Shown: positions 1-6,884 of the stretch, in pieces
Numbering within the stretch: the stretch's first letter is position 1
Layout: the number at the start of each line of letters is the position of its first letter
NCBI GenBank assembly: GCA_029058705.1
Contig: JAIDXA010000278.1
Location: 1-13,313 of the forward strand
DNA: 13,313 nucleotides
From: Paramuribaculum sp.
GTDB lineage: Bacteria > Bacteroidota > Bacteroidia > Bacteroidales > Muribaculaceae
Reading direction: 5' to 3'
Made by a program: the position numbers and the translations under genes
Notes under the pieces: generated by a model
The model's input: only the letters and a program-made list of their open reading frames with translations
Told to the model about the DNA's origin: nothing
The model's database searches: none

Positions 1-487
1 ACTGAAGCACCGTCCGGCTGTGAAATGTCGGTTCCTCTTTCTGATCGAGCAGATGAATACGCTTCAAGGGACTGCCTGTCCGTTCCTCGATAAATTTTCG
101 TTCAGGTTTTCCAGGTGTGCCGTAGACAAACATTTTCAGATGGGTGTTGTCATCGGCCACCGTATAGACCATCGGGTTGATTCCCTCTTTTCTGCATAGA
201 TTCCTGATTTCGGCCGACATCGAGTCTGTCATCAGCTGCGGTTCTGTGAAACAGCGTCTTTCACGATTCCAGAACGCAGCGCCGGTCATCACGATTGCCG
301 GAGGCGTGGTGACAACATGTTTCAGCAGCGGCTCGACTGTTGCGGGTGTTCGCGCAGTCGCAACAGTTATCAAAGCCCCGTTACGGCTCAGATCCGAAAT
401 GATTCGTGCCGATTCCGCACTGATGCGGCTGTCGGGCGAGAGCAGTGTTCCATCCATATCGCTGATGAAGAGCTGTTTGTGACTCAT
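1..487 (-). CDS. Cof-type HAD-IIB family hydrolase (3' part cut by window edge)
   Basis: The reading frame starts with ATG at 487 and runs open off the left edge, giving the first 162 residues of a protein that in this family is usually about 260-270 residues long. Residues 10-14 are DMDGT, the HAD motif I with the nucleophile Asp10 and the acid/base Asp12. Residues 43-46 (ATAR, Thr44) fit motif II, and the following region looks like the start of a C2B cap. Known family members are cytosolic, Mg-dependent phosphatases acting on sugar phosphates, nucleotides or flavin precursors; the substrate cannot be read from the sequence. Motifs III and IV lie beyond the window. The start is 15 bases after the histidine kinase stop, so the gene is probably the downstream member of the same transcript. 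The family call is firm and the substrate unknown. Confidence 0.88.
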   Translation of the reverse strand, partial: MSHKQLFISDMDGTLLSPDSRISAESARIISDLSRNGALITVATARTPATVEPLLKHVVTTPPAIVMTGAAFWNRERRCFTEPQLMTDSMSAEIRNLCRKEGINPMVYTVADDNTHLKMFVYGTPGKPERKFIEERTGSPLKRIHLLDQKEEPTFHSRTVLQ

Positions 488-502
488 GCTGGCAAGGAAT
501 GG

Positions 503-1708
503 TTATTTGAGTGGAAGGGTGATGCGGAATGTGGTGCCGACTCCCGGTTCAGAAGCGCTGACGCAGATTCCGCCTCCGTGGTATTGCTCTATGATCCGTC
601 GGGCAAGGGTCAGCCCCAGACCCCATCCGCGTTTCTTTGTCGTGAAACCCGGGCGGAACACGTTCTTGCGCATCTTGCGGCTCATGCCTTTGCCGGTATC
701 GGTTACAAGAATCTGTGCCATATTTTCGGAGCGGCCAACTGAAATAGTGATTGATCCTTGGCCCTCCATTGCGTCGACGGCGTTTTTTATCAGGTTTTCC
801 ATGACCCACTCGATGAGCGGTTCCGACATATTGACTGTGAGGGCTTCCGGGTCTGTGGTTATATTGAGGCTGACGCGCGACGAGATGCGGGTCGACATAT
901 AGTCGGCCGAGCGGCTGATGACGTCATTCAGATCTGACTCTTCCATCTTCGGGCGCGATCCGATCTTGGAAAAACGTGACGCTATTGTGGACAGCCGTTT
1001 GACATCCTTGTCCATCTCGCCGACCATCTCAGGATCGATATCCATCGCGCGCATAAGCTCGATCCAGGCCATCAGTGACGAGATCGGAGTTCCGAGCTGA
1101 TGGGCAGTCTCCTTCGAGAGTCCGACCCAGACCTTGTTTTGCTCGGCTTTTTTCGACGAACTGACGGCAAAGTAAACCACAGCCACAAATGCCAGCATGA
1201 CGATGAGCTGGATATATGGATAAAGGCTCAGATGGCGCAGCAGGGTCGAGTCCTCGTAGTAGATGTGCTGGTTGACGCCAGGAGCGATAGCGATATGGAT
1301 GACATTGGATGACTGGCTCAGCTTTTCGAGCTTGCCACGCAGATATGACTCGTTTGCCTTCGACAGCAGCATCGGGTTGAGCGAGTCGACCGGATCCGGA
1401 AGATTGAAGTTGCGGTTGTCGACGATATTGCCCGAGTCATCGGTTATCAGGACCGGAATATTGTTGTTGGCGATTATTATGCTCAACAAAAAATCTATAT
1501 GGTCGCTCTCGGCTGGATCGGCCGACGTGGTTGCATTGACAATCTCGCGCGTGGCATCTGCCCAGATCTGCATCCGGGCGCGTTCCTGAGTCGCCAGATC
1601 ATTGACCAGCGAGTTGGAAAAATACAAAAACACCGCAACGACAGCCCCGACACTCAGAAGAAAGGCAATAGTCGCATAGCGGTGTATGTCGTAGATATTT
1701 GCGTTCAC
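503..1708 (-). CDS. Membrane sensor histidine kinase, no neighbouring response regulator
   Basis: The 401-residue protein has a first membrane segment at about residues 12-32, an exported sensor region of roughly 130 residues (about 33-160), and a second membrane segment at about 163-183. There is no recognisable HAMP domain; the H-box follows soon after, with the phospho-accepting His203 in ETAHQLGTP. The catalytic domain has an N-box (304-314, ENLIKNAVDAM), a G1 box (337-342, DTGKGM), an F-box (FRPGFTTKK) and a G2 box (361-366, GWGLGL), so it should autophosphorylate. The start is GTG at 1708: an ATG lies two bases upstream but is followed at once by TGA, an in-frame stop occurs at 1715-1717, and the next Met (46) would remove the first membrane segment. 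No response regulator is in the window, so its partner and signal are unknown. It follows xseB by 35 bases. Confidence 0.93.
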   Translation of the reverse strand: MNANIYDIHRYATIAFLLSVGAVVAVFLYFSNSLVNDLATQERARMQIWADATREIVNATTSADPAESDHIDFLLSIIIANNNIPVLITDDSGNIVDNRNFNLPDPVDSLNPMLLSKANESYLRGKLEKLSQSSNVIHIAIAPGVNQHIYYEDSTLLRHLSLYPYIQLIVMLAFVAVVYFAVSSSKKAEQNKVWVGLSKETAHQLGTPISSLMAWIELMRAMDIDPEMVGEMDKDVKRLSTIASRFSKIGSRPKMEESDLNDVISRSADYMSTRISSRVSLNITTDPEALTVNMSEPLIEWVMENLIKNAVDAMEGQGSITISVGRSENMAQILVTDTGKGMSRKMRKNVFRPGFTTKKRGWGLGLTLARRIIEQYHGGGICVSASEPGVGTTFRITLPLK

Positions 1709-1743
1709 ATAATCTTAACGCATATCGCTTCCCATTATTGTAT

Positions 1744-1965
1744 TCACTGCTGCTGGAGGTCGGCCAGAATCGACTGAAGCTCGCGGTCGGTTGCCGTCAG
1801 GCGGCTGCGGCATTCCGTCAGAAGTTCGGTCGCGCGCCGGGTGTAGGTGGCCAGCAGGTCAATGTCGCACGCGTCGCTTTGCATCGTGCGCAATATCGAG
1901 TCGAGTTCGTTTACCGCCTGGTTGTAGGTCAGTTCGCTGACAGGTTTGAATTCAGGTTTTTGCAT
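1744..1965 (-). CDS. xseB: Exonuclease VII small subunit
   Basis: This 73-residue protein has the usual size and helical make-up of XseB. The family signature is visible at residues 8-35: a Tyr-rich start, then NELDSILRTMQSDACDIDLL, followed by a second amphipathic helix rich in Arg and Glu. Several XseB chains bind one XseA to form exonuclease VII, a cytosolic nuclease that cuts single-stranded DNA from both ends into oligonucleotides and takes part in mismatch repair and in clearing damaged ends. It starts 24 bases after xseA, the standard arrangement, and should be translated from the same mRNA. No part looks missing. The identification rests on both sequence pattern and position beside xseA. 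Confidence 0.93.
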   Translation of the reverse strand: MQKPEFKPVSELTYNQAVNELDSILRTMQSDACDIDLLATYTRRATELLTECRSRLTATDRELQSILADLQQQ

Positions 1966-1989
1966 ATGTGGGTAGCTGGAATAGGTTGG

Positions 1990-3291
1990 TTATTCGACTT
2001 TTTTGGATTTAAATTCTCCCTCGGCCACACGCGTTGTGACTATGGCGCCGGAAGGGAGAGTTGACGCGTTGCGCACTGCCTTTCCTTCGAAAAGAGTCAG
2101 TGAGTAGCCCCGGCGCAGAGTCGCTTCGGGCGATAGTGCCTTCAGAAGCTGCTCAATTGCATCCAGACGGTCGTGGCGGCGTTGGATTATGTTGTTCCGG
2201 GCCGCGGACACGGCTGTCAGAATATGATCCAGGCGGGAAAGCTCCGGAACTATGCGTCGTGCGCCGACTCCACCGAGCGATGCTGTGGCCTGGCGCAGAC
2301 GGCCGTTCGCCCGCTCAACTGCCCCTGTGGGGGCAATCGACAGTGCCGATTCAAGATAGGCGAGCTGCGTCCGGGCTCCCGAAATGCGGTCGGAGGCCAC
2401 ACGGTGAATGTCGGAGGCCAAAACCCGCACTCGTTCGAGTGCTCTCTCGCCATGCGATATCAGCCATTCGGCTGCGGCCGTAGGCGTTTTCACACGCATG
2501 TTGGCTACGTAGTCCAGCACTGTGACATCACGCTCATGGCCGATGCCTACAATGACCGGAAGCGGAAACTGCGCCACATTCGAGGCGAGTGCATAGTCGT
2601 CGAATGCCTGCAGGTCACTCGAGGCCCCGCCTCCCCTGATTATGACTACGCAGTCCCACTCGTCGGAATGCGCCGCAATGGAATCGAGCGCGGCTATGAC
2701 GGTCGGTGACGTGCGGTCGCCCTGCATGACTGCGGGAAAAAGACGTGTCGTGAATCTCAGGCGCGAAGAATTATGGTACAGCTGGTTTATGAAATCGCCG
2801 TAGCCCGCTGCTCCCGCTGCCGAGATGACCGCTATCCGCAGCGCGGTCGGAGGCCATTCAAGCGAACGGTTGTCGTTGATGATGCCCTCGCGGCTGAGCC
2901 GCTCCAGTATTTCCCGGCGTCGGCGCTCGGCCTCCCCGATCGTATACGACGGATCTATATTGTTGATCACGAGCGACAGACCGTAGGCCGGATGATACGA
3001 AACCGTGCCGCACACAAGAACCTTAAGCCCCGTCGTGAATTCGCGTCCGGTCGCCTTGCGGAAACGGTCCGACAGGACTGCGTGGACACTGGCCCATATA
3101 GCCGCTCTCATGCGCGCGACAACGGAACCGGTCGAGATGTCTTTTTCGACAAGTTCCATGTAGCAGTGACCGCGTGAGACCCTCACGTCCATCAGTTCGG
3201 CAACGACCCACACATTCGTGAGGGCCGGTTGCTGAAGATAGGTCGCTATCACACGGTTGAGTTTGCTTAGTGTGATCGGGCCTGATGTCAT
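1990..3291 (-). CDS. xseA: Exonuclease VII large subunit
   Basis: The 433-residue protein has the full XseA layout: an N-terminal OB-fold that binds single-stranded DNA (about residues 5-110), the catalytic domain (about 120-300), and a long helical C-terminal part that carries XseB. Key family blocks are present: RGGG at 219-222 followed by SSDL and FDD, GIGHERD at 249-255, and TPTAAAEWL at 269-277. Family knowledge assigns metal-dependent hydrolysis of single-stranded DNA to this region. The ATG at 3291 overlaps the stop of the upstream DUF3256 gene by four bases (ATGA), which points to translational coupling. The downstream neighbour is xseB. Length and motifs are normal, so an active enzyme is expected. 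Confidence 0.96.
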   Translation of the reverse strand: MTSGPITLSKLNRVIATYLQQPALTNVWVVAELMDVRVSRGHCYMELVEKDISTGSVVARMRAAIWASVHAVLSDRFRKATGREFTTGLKVLVCGTVSYHPAYGLSLVINNIDPSYTIGEAERRRREILERLSREGIINDNRSLEWPPTALRIAVISAAGAAGYGDFINQLYHNSSRLRFTTRLFPAVMQGDRTSPTVIAALDSIAAHSDEWDCVVIIRGGGASSDLQAFDDYALASNVAQFPLPVIVGIGHERDVTVLDYVANMRVKTPTAAAEWLISHGERALERVRVLASDIHRVASDRISGARTQLAYLESALSIAPTGAVERANGRLRQATASLGGVGARRIVPELSRLDHILTAVSAARNNIIQRRHDRLDAIEQLLKALSPEATLRRGYSLTLFEGKAVRNASTLPSGAIVTTRVAEGEFKSKKVE

Positions 3292-3929
3292 TTGACGCGG
3301 TTGAATCGCTTGCCGTTGAACTGATAGTCTATTTTGTCCAGAAGAAAGCCGCTCAGCGGTTCGTAAACATCCTTTCCCAGAAATTCCGAAGTGTTGTTGG
3401 TCAGAGTCAGAATCTTTGTCGACGGATCATAATGATAGCTGATAAGCAGAAACGGCACCGATGTCTCGACCGTTGCGCTGTTTTTCTTGCCTTCCGGAGT
3501 CAGCCAGTCTGAAAGAACCGGTTTGGTGAAGACCGATGAGGTCAGCTCGCGCGACCAGTCTGAGCTGTAGACCGACATCCGGCTGTCGGGAGTCGGCGAC
3601 GCTATGGTGGTGATCATGGCGATCAGTCCATTTTTCCCGTCGGGAAGAATTGCAATCTGGCAATCGGATGCGTCTGTCAGTTTGACCGTCATTTGTTCCG
3701 GTGACAGGGATGTGATGCGCGAACGTCCGCCATAAGTGTTTTCGGTCGTGTTTGACATATTGCTGTTGAAATAATCTATCATGTCGAGACGTGCATTGTC
3801 GTCAAACAGAGGAAGGACTTTTCGCGGAACTGTCGAAAACGCCTGGGTGGCTGTCAGCTGGGCCATGCACTCTCCACAGGTTGCGATGATGAGGGCGCAC
3901 AGAGCGATGGTTTTGAGTCTGAGGTTCAT
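3288..3929 (-). CDS. DUF3256-type exported protein
   Basis: The 213-residue product begins with a signal peptide (charged start, hydrophobic residues 7-19, probable cleavage after residues ECMAQ near 24), with no lipobox at the expected place, so it should be released into the periplasm. The mature part is a mix of short beta strands with repeated Ser/Thr. It matches my memory of DUF3256, a family of about 200 residues found in Bacteroidetes with no known function, often next to xseA. I see no catalytic motif. It lies five bases after the helicase stop and overlaps the xseA start by four bases, so all three are probably made from one mRNA. The family name is recalled and could not be searched; the exported nature is clear. 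Confidence 0.75.
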   Translation of the reverse strand: MNLRLKTIALCALIIATCGECMAQLTATQAFSTVPRKVLPLFDDNARLDMIDYFNSNMSNTTENTYGGRSRITSLSPEQMTVKLTDASDCQIAILPDGKNGLIAMITTIASPTPDSRMSVYSSDWSRELTSSVFTKPVLSDWLTPEGKKNSATVETSVPFLLISYHYDPSTKILTLTNNTSEFLGKDVYEPLSGFLLDKIDYQFNGKRFNRVK

Positions 3930-3934
3930 GGGTT

Positions 3935-5719
3935 TTATTTTCTCTTGCGTGGTTTTGTGGTTTTCTTTGTCGATGACGAGCGGCTTTTCTTGAGAAAGTA
4001 GTCATAAGTCGTTTCTCCCGGTTCGCCGGTCGCTTCTCCGCGTTTTTTGCGGGCTGAAGCGCGGGCATAGTCCCTGTCTGCGTCGGCTATTTCGCAATAA
4101 AGGCGTGTACCTGCCCAGTCGGCTCCGCGAAGACCCTCGACAACGCGGCGGGCGTCCGATTTTTTCACATCAAACAGCGAATAATGCGCAAGTAGATCGA
4201 TTCGGCCGACATCGACACGCTTCCCGTTCACGTCGCGGTTCAGCAACTCGATGAGATTGCCGGCAAAAAATCCGTCGCCTTTGCCGACGTTGACATAGAT
4301 GCGTTCCATTCCCTTTTCAGCCGTGCGGCGGTCTTTCTCTTTGTCTGTTTTCGGCTTTGAGTCGTTCTTGCGCTCTTTCCGTGGCTTTTCGTCAATGAAG
4401 TCGATTCTGGGAGCGTCGCGGTAGTAGTCAAGCAGACGGTTGAACTCAAGGGAGACAACGCGTTTCAGCAGATCCTCCTCCGATAGCCATTCCAGCTTGC
4501 GCATGATGCCGGGCATGTATTTGTTGATCTCCGTTTCGTCTACCTTGACCCTTTCGATGCGGTCGGCCAGATTGTAGAGCTGCTTCTCTATGATGTGCTC
4601 GGGAGTCGGAACCTCCTTACGCTCGAATTTCTTCCCTATTTTCTTTTCGATCTCGCGCAGTTTGCCTTTCTCGCGGGAATGGATGATTGCGATGCTGACA
4701 CCGGTCTTTCCTGCGCGGCCGGTGCGGCCGGAGCGGTGGGTATACACAGCCGTGTCGTCCGGCAGACCGTAGTTGATCACATGGCTGAGGTCATCGACGT
4801 CAAGTCCGCGGGCCGCGACATCGGTCGCAACTAAAAGCGTCACCACACGGTCGCGGAACTTGCGCATCACTATGTCGCGCTGCTGTTGCGAAAGGTCGCC
4901 GTGAAGAGCCTCGGCGTTATATCCGTCGGCTATCAGTTTGTCGGCTATTTCCTGGGTGTCGCGGCGGGTGCGGCAGAATATGATTCCGTAGATGTCGGGC
5001 GAATTGTCGGCGATGCGCTTCAGTGCAAGATATTTGTCGCGTGCATTGACCATATAATATATGTGGCGCACATTCGCGGCGCCTTCGTTGCGGTTGCCGA
5101 TAACGAACTCAACGGGCGACTTCATGTATTTCTTCGCTATTTTCGCTATTTCGGATGGCATTGTCGCCGAAAACATCAGCATCTTGCGGCCTTCAGGAAT
5201 ATGGGCCAGTATGGCGTCGATCGAGTCGAGAAATCCCATATTGAGCATTTCGTCGGCTTCGTCGAGAATGACCGTATGGACATCATCGAGTTTCACTTCG
5301 TTGCGGTTGATCAGGTCGATCAGTCGTCCTGGTGTCGCAACGATGACCTGAACACCCTTGCGGAGACTGCGGATCTGGCTTTCGATGCTCGATCCGCCAT
5401 AGACGGGAAGAACTTTGATTCCGGGAAGATACTTCGAGAAGTCTGCGAGATCGCTTCCGATTTGCAGGCAAAGCTCTCGTGTCGGTGAAAGAATCAGCGC
5501 CTGCGGTCGGTTCACGGCCGGATCTATGCGCTGAAGCACCGGCAGGCCGAACGCCGCCGTCTTGCCTGTGCCTGTCTGGGCGAGTGCAACGACATCTCCG
5601 TCTTCTTTCAGAAGGTGGGGGATGACTTTTTCCTGGACGGGCATAGGCTGTTCGAAACCTAATTCTTCTATTGCTTGGCGCAACTCGGGGTTGACGCCTA
5701 ATTCTTCGAATGTTGTCAT
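3935..5719 (-). CDS. DEAD-box RNA helicase with DbpA-type RNA-binding domain (DeaD/CsdA-like)
   Basis: All helicase motifs are present in this 594-residue protein: Q motif (Phe4, Phe22, Gln29), motif I AQTGTGKT (47-54), Ia PTREL (79-83), TPGR (129-132), II DEAD (153-156), III SAT (184-186), IV IIFCRTRRDT, V ATDVAARGLDV and VI HRSGRTGRAG. A charged linker follows, then a DbpA-like RNA-binding domain at about 471-546, and a lysine/arginine-rich tail ending RKRK that probably adds unspecific RNA affinity. It unwinds RNA with ATP in the cytosol; relatives act in ribosome assembly, RNA decay and cold adaptation. It looks like the first gene of a six-gene string, with a 97-base leader before it. 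DeaD/CsdA is the best match by layout, but exact orthology is not shown. Confidence 0.95.
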   Translation of the reverse strand: MTTFEELGVNPELRQAIEELGFEQPMPVQEKVIPHLLKEDGDVVALAQTGTGKTAAFGLPVLQRIDPAVNRPQALILSPTRELCLQIGSDLADFSKYLPGIKVLPVYGGSSIESQIRSLRKGVQVIVATPGRLIDLINRNEVKLDDVHTVILDEADEMLNMGFLDSIDAILAHIPEGRKMLMFSATMPSEIAKIAKKYMKSPVEFVIGNRNEGAANVRHIYYMVNARDKYLALKRIADNSPDIYGIIFCRTRRDTQEIADKLIADGYNAEALHGDLSQQQRDIVMRKFRDRVVTLLVATDVAARGLDVDDLSHVINYGLPDDTAVYTHRSGRTGRAGKTGVSIAIIHSREKGKLREIEKKIGKKFERKEVPTPEHIIEKQLYNLADRIERVKVDETEINKYMPGIMRKLEWLSEEDLLKRVVSLEFNRLLDYYRDAPRIDFIDEKPRKERKNDSKPKTDKEKDRRTAEKGMERIYVNVGKGDGFFAGNLIELLNRDVNGKRVDVGRIDLLAHYSLFDVKKSDARRVVEGLRGADWAGTRLYCEIADADRDYARASARKKRGEATGEPGETTYDYFLKKSRSSSTKKTTKPRKRK

Positions 5720-5816
5720 TAAATGATACTTGTTGGTTAGTTTAAACTGGTTCGATCCTCCTCCGTCATGTAATCAACGTTTTCAAAAGCCTGTAAGTTG
5801 CCTTTTTGTAAGGATC
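5720..5816 (-). other. Intergenic leader upstream of the helicase gene
   Basis: This 97-base region between the GNAT gene stop and the helicase start should hold the 5' leader of the helicase-xseAB string. It contains a 10-bp palindrome AGTTTAAACT (5739-5748) and a purine-rich GGAGGAGG stretch on the minus strand about 40 bases before the ATG. An ATG at 5769 opens a 10-codon frame ending at 5737, probably by chance. I find no TAnnTTTG promoter element and no stem followed by a T-run that would end the GNAT transcript, so read-through from the GNAT gene is possible. Confidence 0.4.
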
Positions 5817-6746
5817 TCATAAAATAAAAGAGATTTTTGTTGTCGCTGTGCAGCCGATCGACTCCTTGAATCGGCACAGCCCTGTCGCAGGAATGCCGTT
5901 TTCAGAGGATGGCCCGATGTCAATGATGCCGATCCCGCTTTGGCGGCAGTTTTCCATCAGCGCCGCCGCCAGAAAGTTCATCGGGTGGAATCGCCGTCCC
6001 TCGGCCGTGTCGCCCCAATAGATCACCTGGGCGACATCAGGTGTTGTTGCGTTGACCATGGCGGCGGCTATCTCAACGCCATTTCTGGCCACCGTCATGA
6101 ATCGCGAGCCGGTGATCGGAGCGGTGGCCACAACTTCGTCAAACGTCATCCTCAGCGGATGGCCGAGCTCGGCATGATTGCGTCTTATGATCTCATATGC
6201 CCGCATGATCTGTGATGGATCCGAAGAGTCAAGCAGGTGCAGTGTGAGACCCTGGCGCATGGCGCTTTTCAGTGTGTTGCGTCCTTTTGGACTGAATCCC
6301 GACTCCGGATTGCCCGGCTCGAAATCGAGCGTTCGGTGATGGTTGGTGTCAATCGTTGTTTTTGTCGCTTCAAGTGAAAGGGCGGCAGCCTGATGCGCAA
6401 TAAATGATGGTGCATACAGGGCAGGGGGGAGTGTGACCCTTGTCCGCAGTCCGTGACTTTTGGCATAACCCGAAAGAAGCCTGACCGCTTCTGCTATATG
6501 CTCTATGCTCTGACGGCCGCGTGAGCTGAATCCGCCGAACGGTGCCGAAAACGGGCTTCGCAGTTCACCCTCTTTTTCGCCGGCGATAATGCCGAGCCGC
6601 GGTGATCCGTCGGAAAACACCAGATGGTGGAGTGTTTCCGATTTCTCACGGTTATGTTCGGAAAACGCCACCGTGTTGTAGATGTGGGGTGCAAACTGCT
6701 CGAACTGGCCGGCATATTGCTCCGACGACACTCTGAGTATTTCCAT
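5817..6746 (-). CDS. GNAT/FemAB-like acyltransferase
   Basis: The 309-residue protein has the double-GNAT look of FemAB-like or 'Acetyltransf_6' enzymes. The first half is a degenerate lobe (about 1-145). The second lobe (about 150-309) carries the strand-turn-strand RFMTVARNGVEIAAAMVNA, then DVAQVIYWGDTAEGRR, and ends with GLCRFKESIGC, which matches the FK-G motif that closes the acyl-donor site in FemAB-like proteins. It has no signal peptide or membrane segment and should act in the cytosol, moving an acyl or aminoacyl group onto an amine, perhaps of a cell-envelope precursor. Neither donor nor acceptor can be read from the sequence. It stands alone: 138 bases separate it from the cytochrome synthase gene upstream and 97 from the helicase gene downstream. 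Confidence 0.78.
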   Translation of the reverse strand: MEILRVSSEQYAGQFEQFAPHIYNTVAFSEHNREKSETLHHLVFSDGSPRLGIIAGEKEGELRSPFSAPFGGFSSRGRQSIEHIAEAVRLLSGYAKSHGLRTRVTLPPALYAPSFIAHQAAALSLEATKTTIDTNHHRTLDFEPGNPESGFSPKGRNTLKSAMRQGLTLHLLDSSDPSQIMRAYEIIRRNHAELGHPLRMTFDEVVATAPITGSRFMTVARNGVEIAAAMVNATTPDVAQVIYWGDTAEGRRFHPMNFLAAALMENCRQSGIGIIDIGPSSENGIPATGLCRFKESIGCTATTKISFIL

Positions 6747-6884
6747 TCGGCAAATATACGTCTAAAAGTTGGAAATCCCTTGTCTGGAAGCAAATTTCTT
6801 GTCCGATGAGGTGCGATTGTTCTTTTCCTGTTCTTTTTTGGGGAATCCCTGCGTCTTGATGTTACCCCGATTTTGCCCGGCGTT
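6747..6884 (-). other. Intergenic region between cytochrome synthase and GNAT genes
   Basis: The 138 bases hold the end of the four-gene module's transcript and the likely promoter of the GNAT gene. On the minus strand I see a GGGG...CCCC pairing (6839-6867) that encloses a long loop, with an A-run rather than a T-run after it, so it is not a convincing terminator. No open frame of note is present. The only sequence resembling a Bacteroidetes promoter element is TATATTTG near the GNAT start, listed separately. Confidence 0.4.
6751..6758 (-). promoter_or_regulatory. Possible -7 promoter element (TATATTTG) of the GNAT gene
   Basis: The minus strand reads TATATTTG here, an exact fit to the TAnnTTTG element of Bacteroidetes promoters. 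It ends only four bases before the ATG at 6746, so transcription from it would begin at or next to the start codon and yield a leaderless mRNA. A matching TTG at the usual 19-21 base spacing is absent; the nearest lies about 32 bases upstream. An eight-base match of this kind is easily found by chance. Confidence 0.25.

Noticed and set aside
317..742. 141-codon plus-strand frame crossing the HAD/kinase junction
   Set aside because: It covers the antisense of two motif-confirmed genes and shows no family pattern.
2173..2709. 178-codon plus-strand frame opposite xseA
   Set aside because: Fully antisense to conserved XseA sequence; composition rich in Arg, Cys and Gly is typical of a shadow frame.
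4886..5488. 200-codon open frame on the plus strand opposite the helicase gene
   Set aside because: It lies wholly antisense to well-conserved helicase motifs, and its protein has no recognisable pattern; long antisense frames are expected in GC-rich coding DNA.
5737..5769. 10-codon upstream frame (ATG ... TAA) in the helicase leader
   Set aside because: Short frames are expected by chance in 97 bases; no attenuator structure or informative codon run goes with it.
5780..5816. AAAAG...CTTTT pairing after the GNAT stop as a terminator
   Set aside because: Only five A/T-rich pairs with an inner mismatch and no proper T-run after the stem.
6839..6867. GGGG...CCCC pairing after the cytochrome synthase gene as a terminator
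   Set aside because: Stem of four pairs around a loop of more than 20 bases, followed on the minus strand by A residues.
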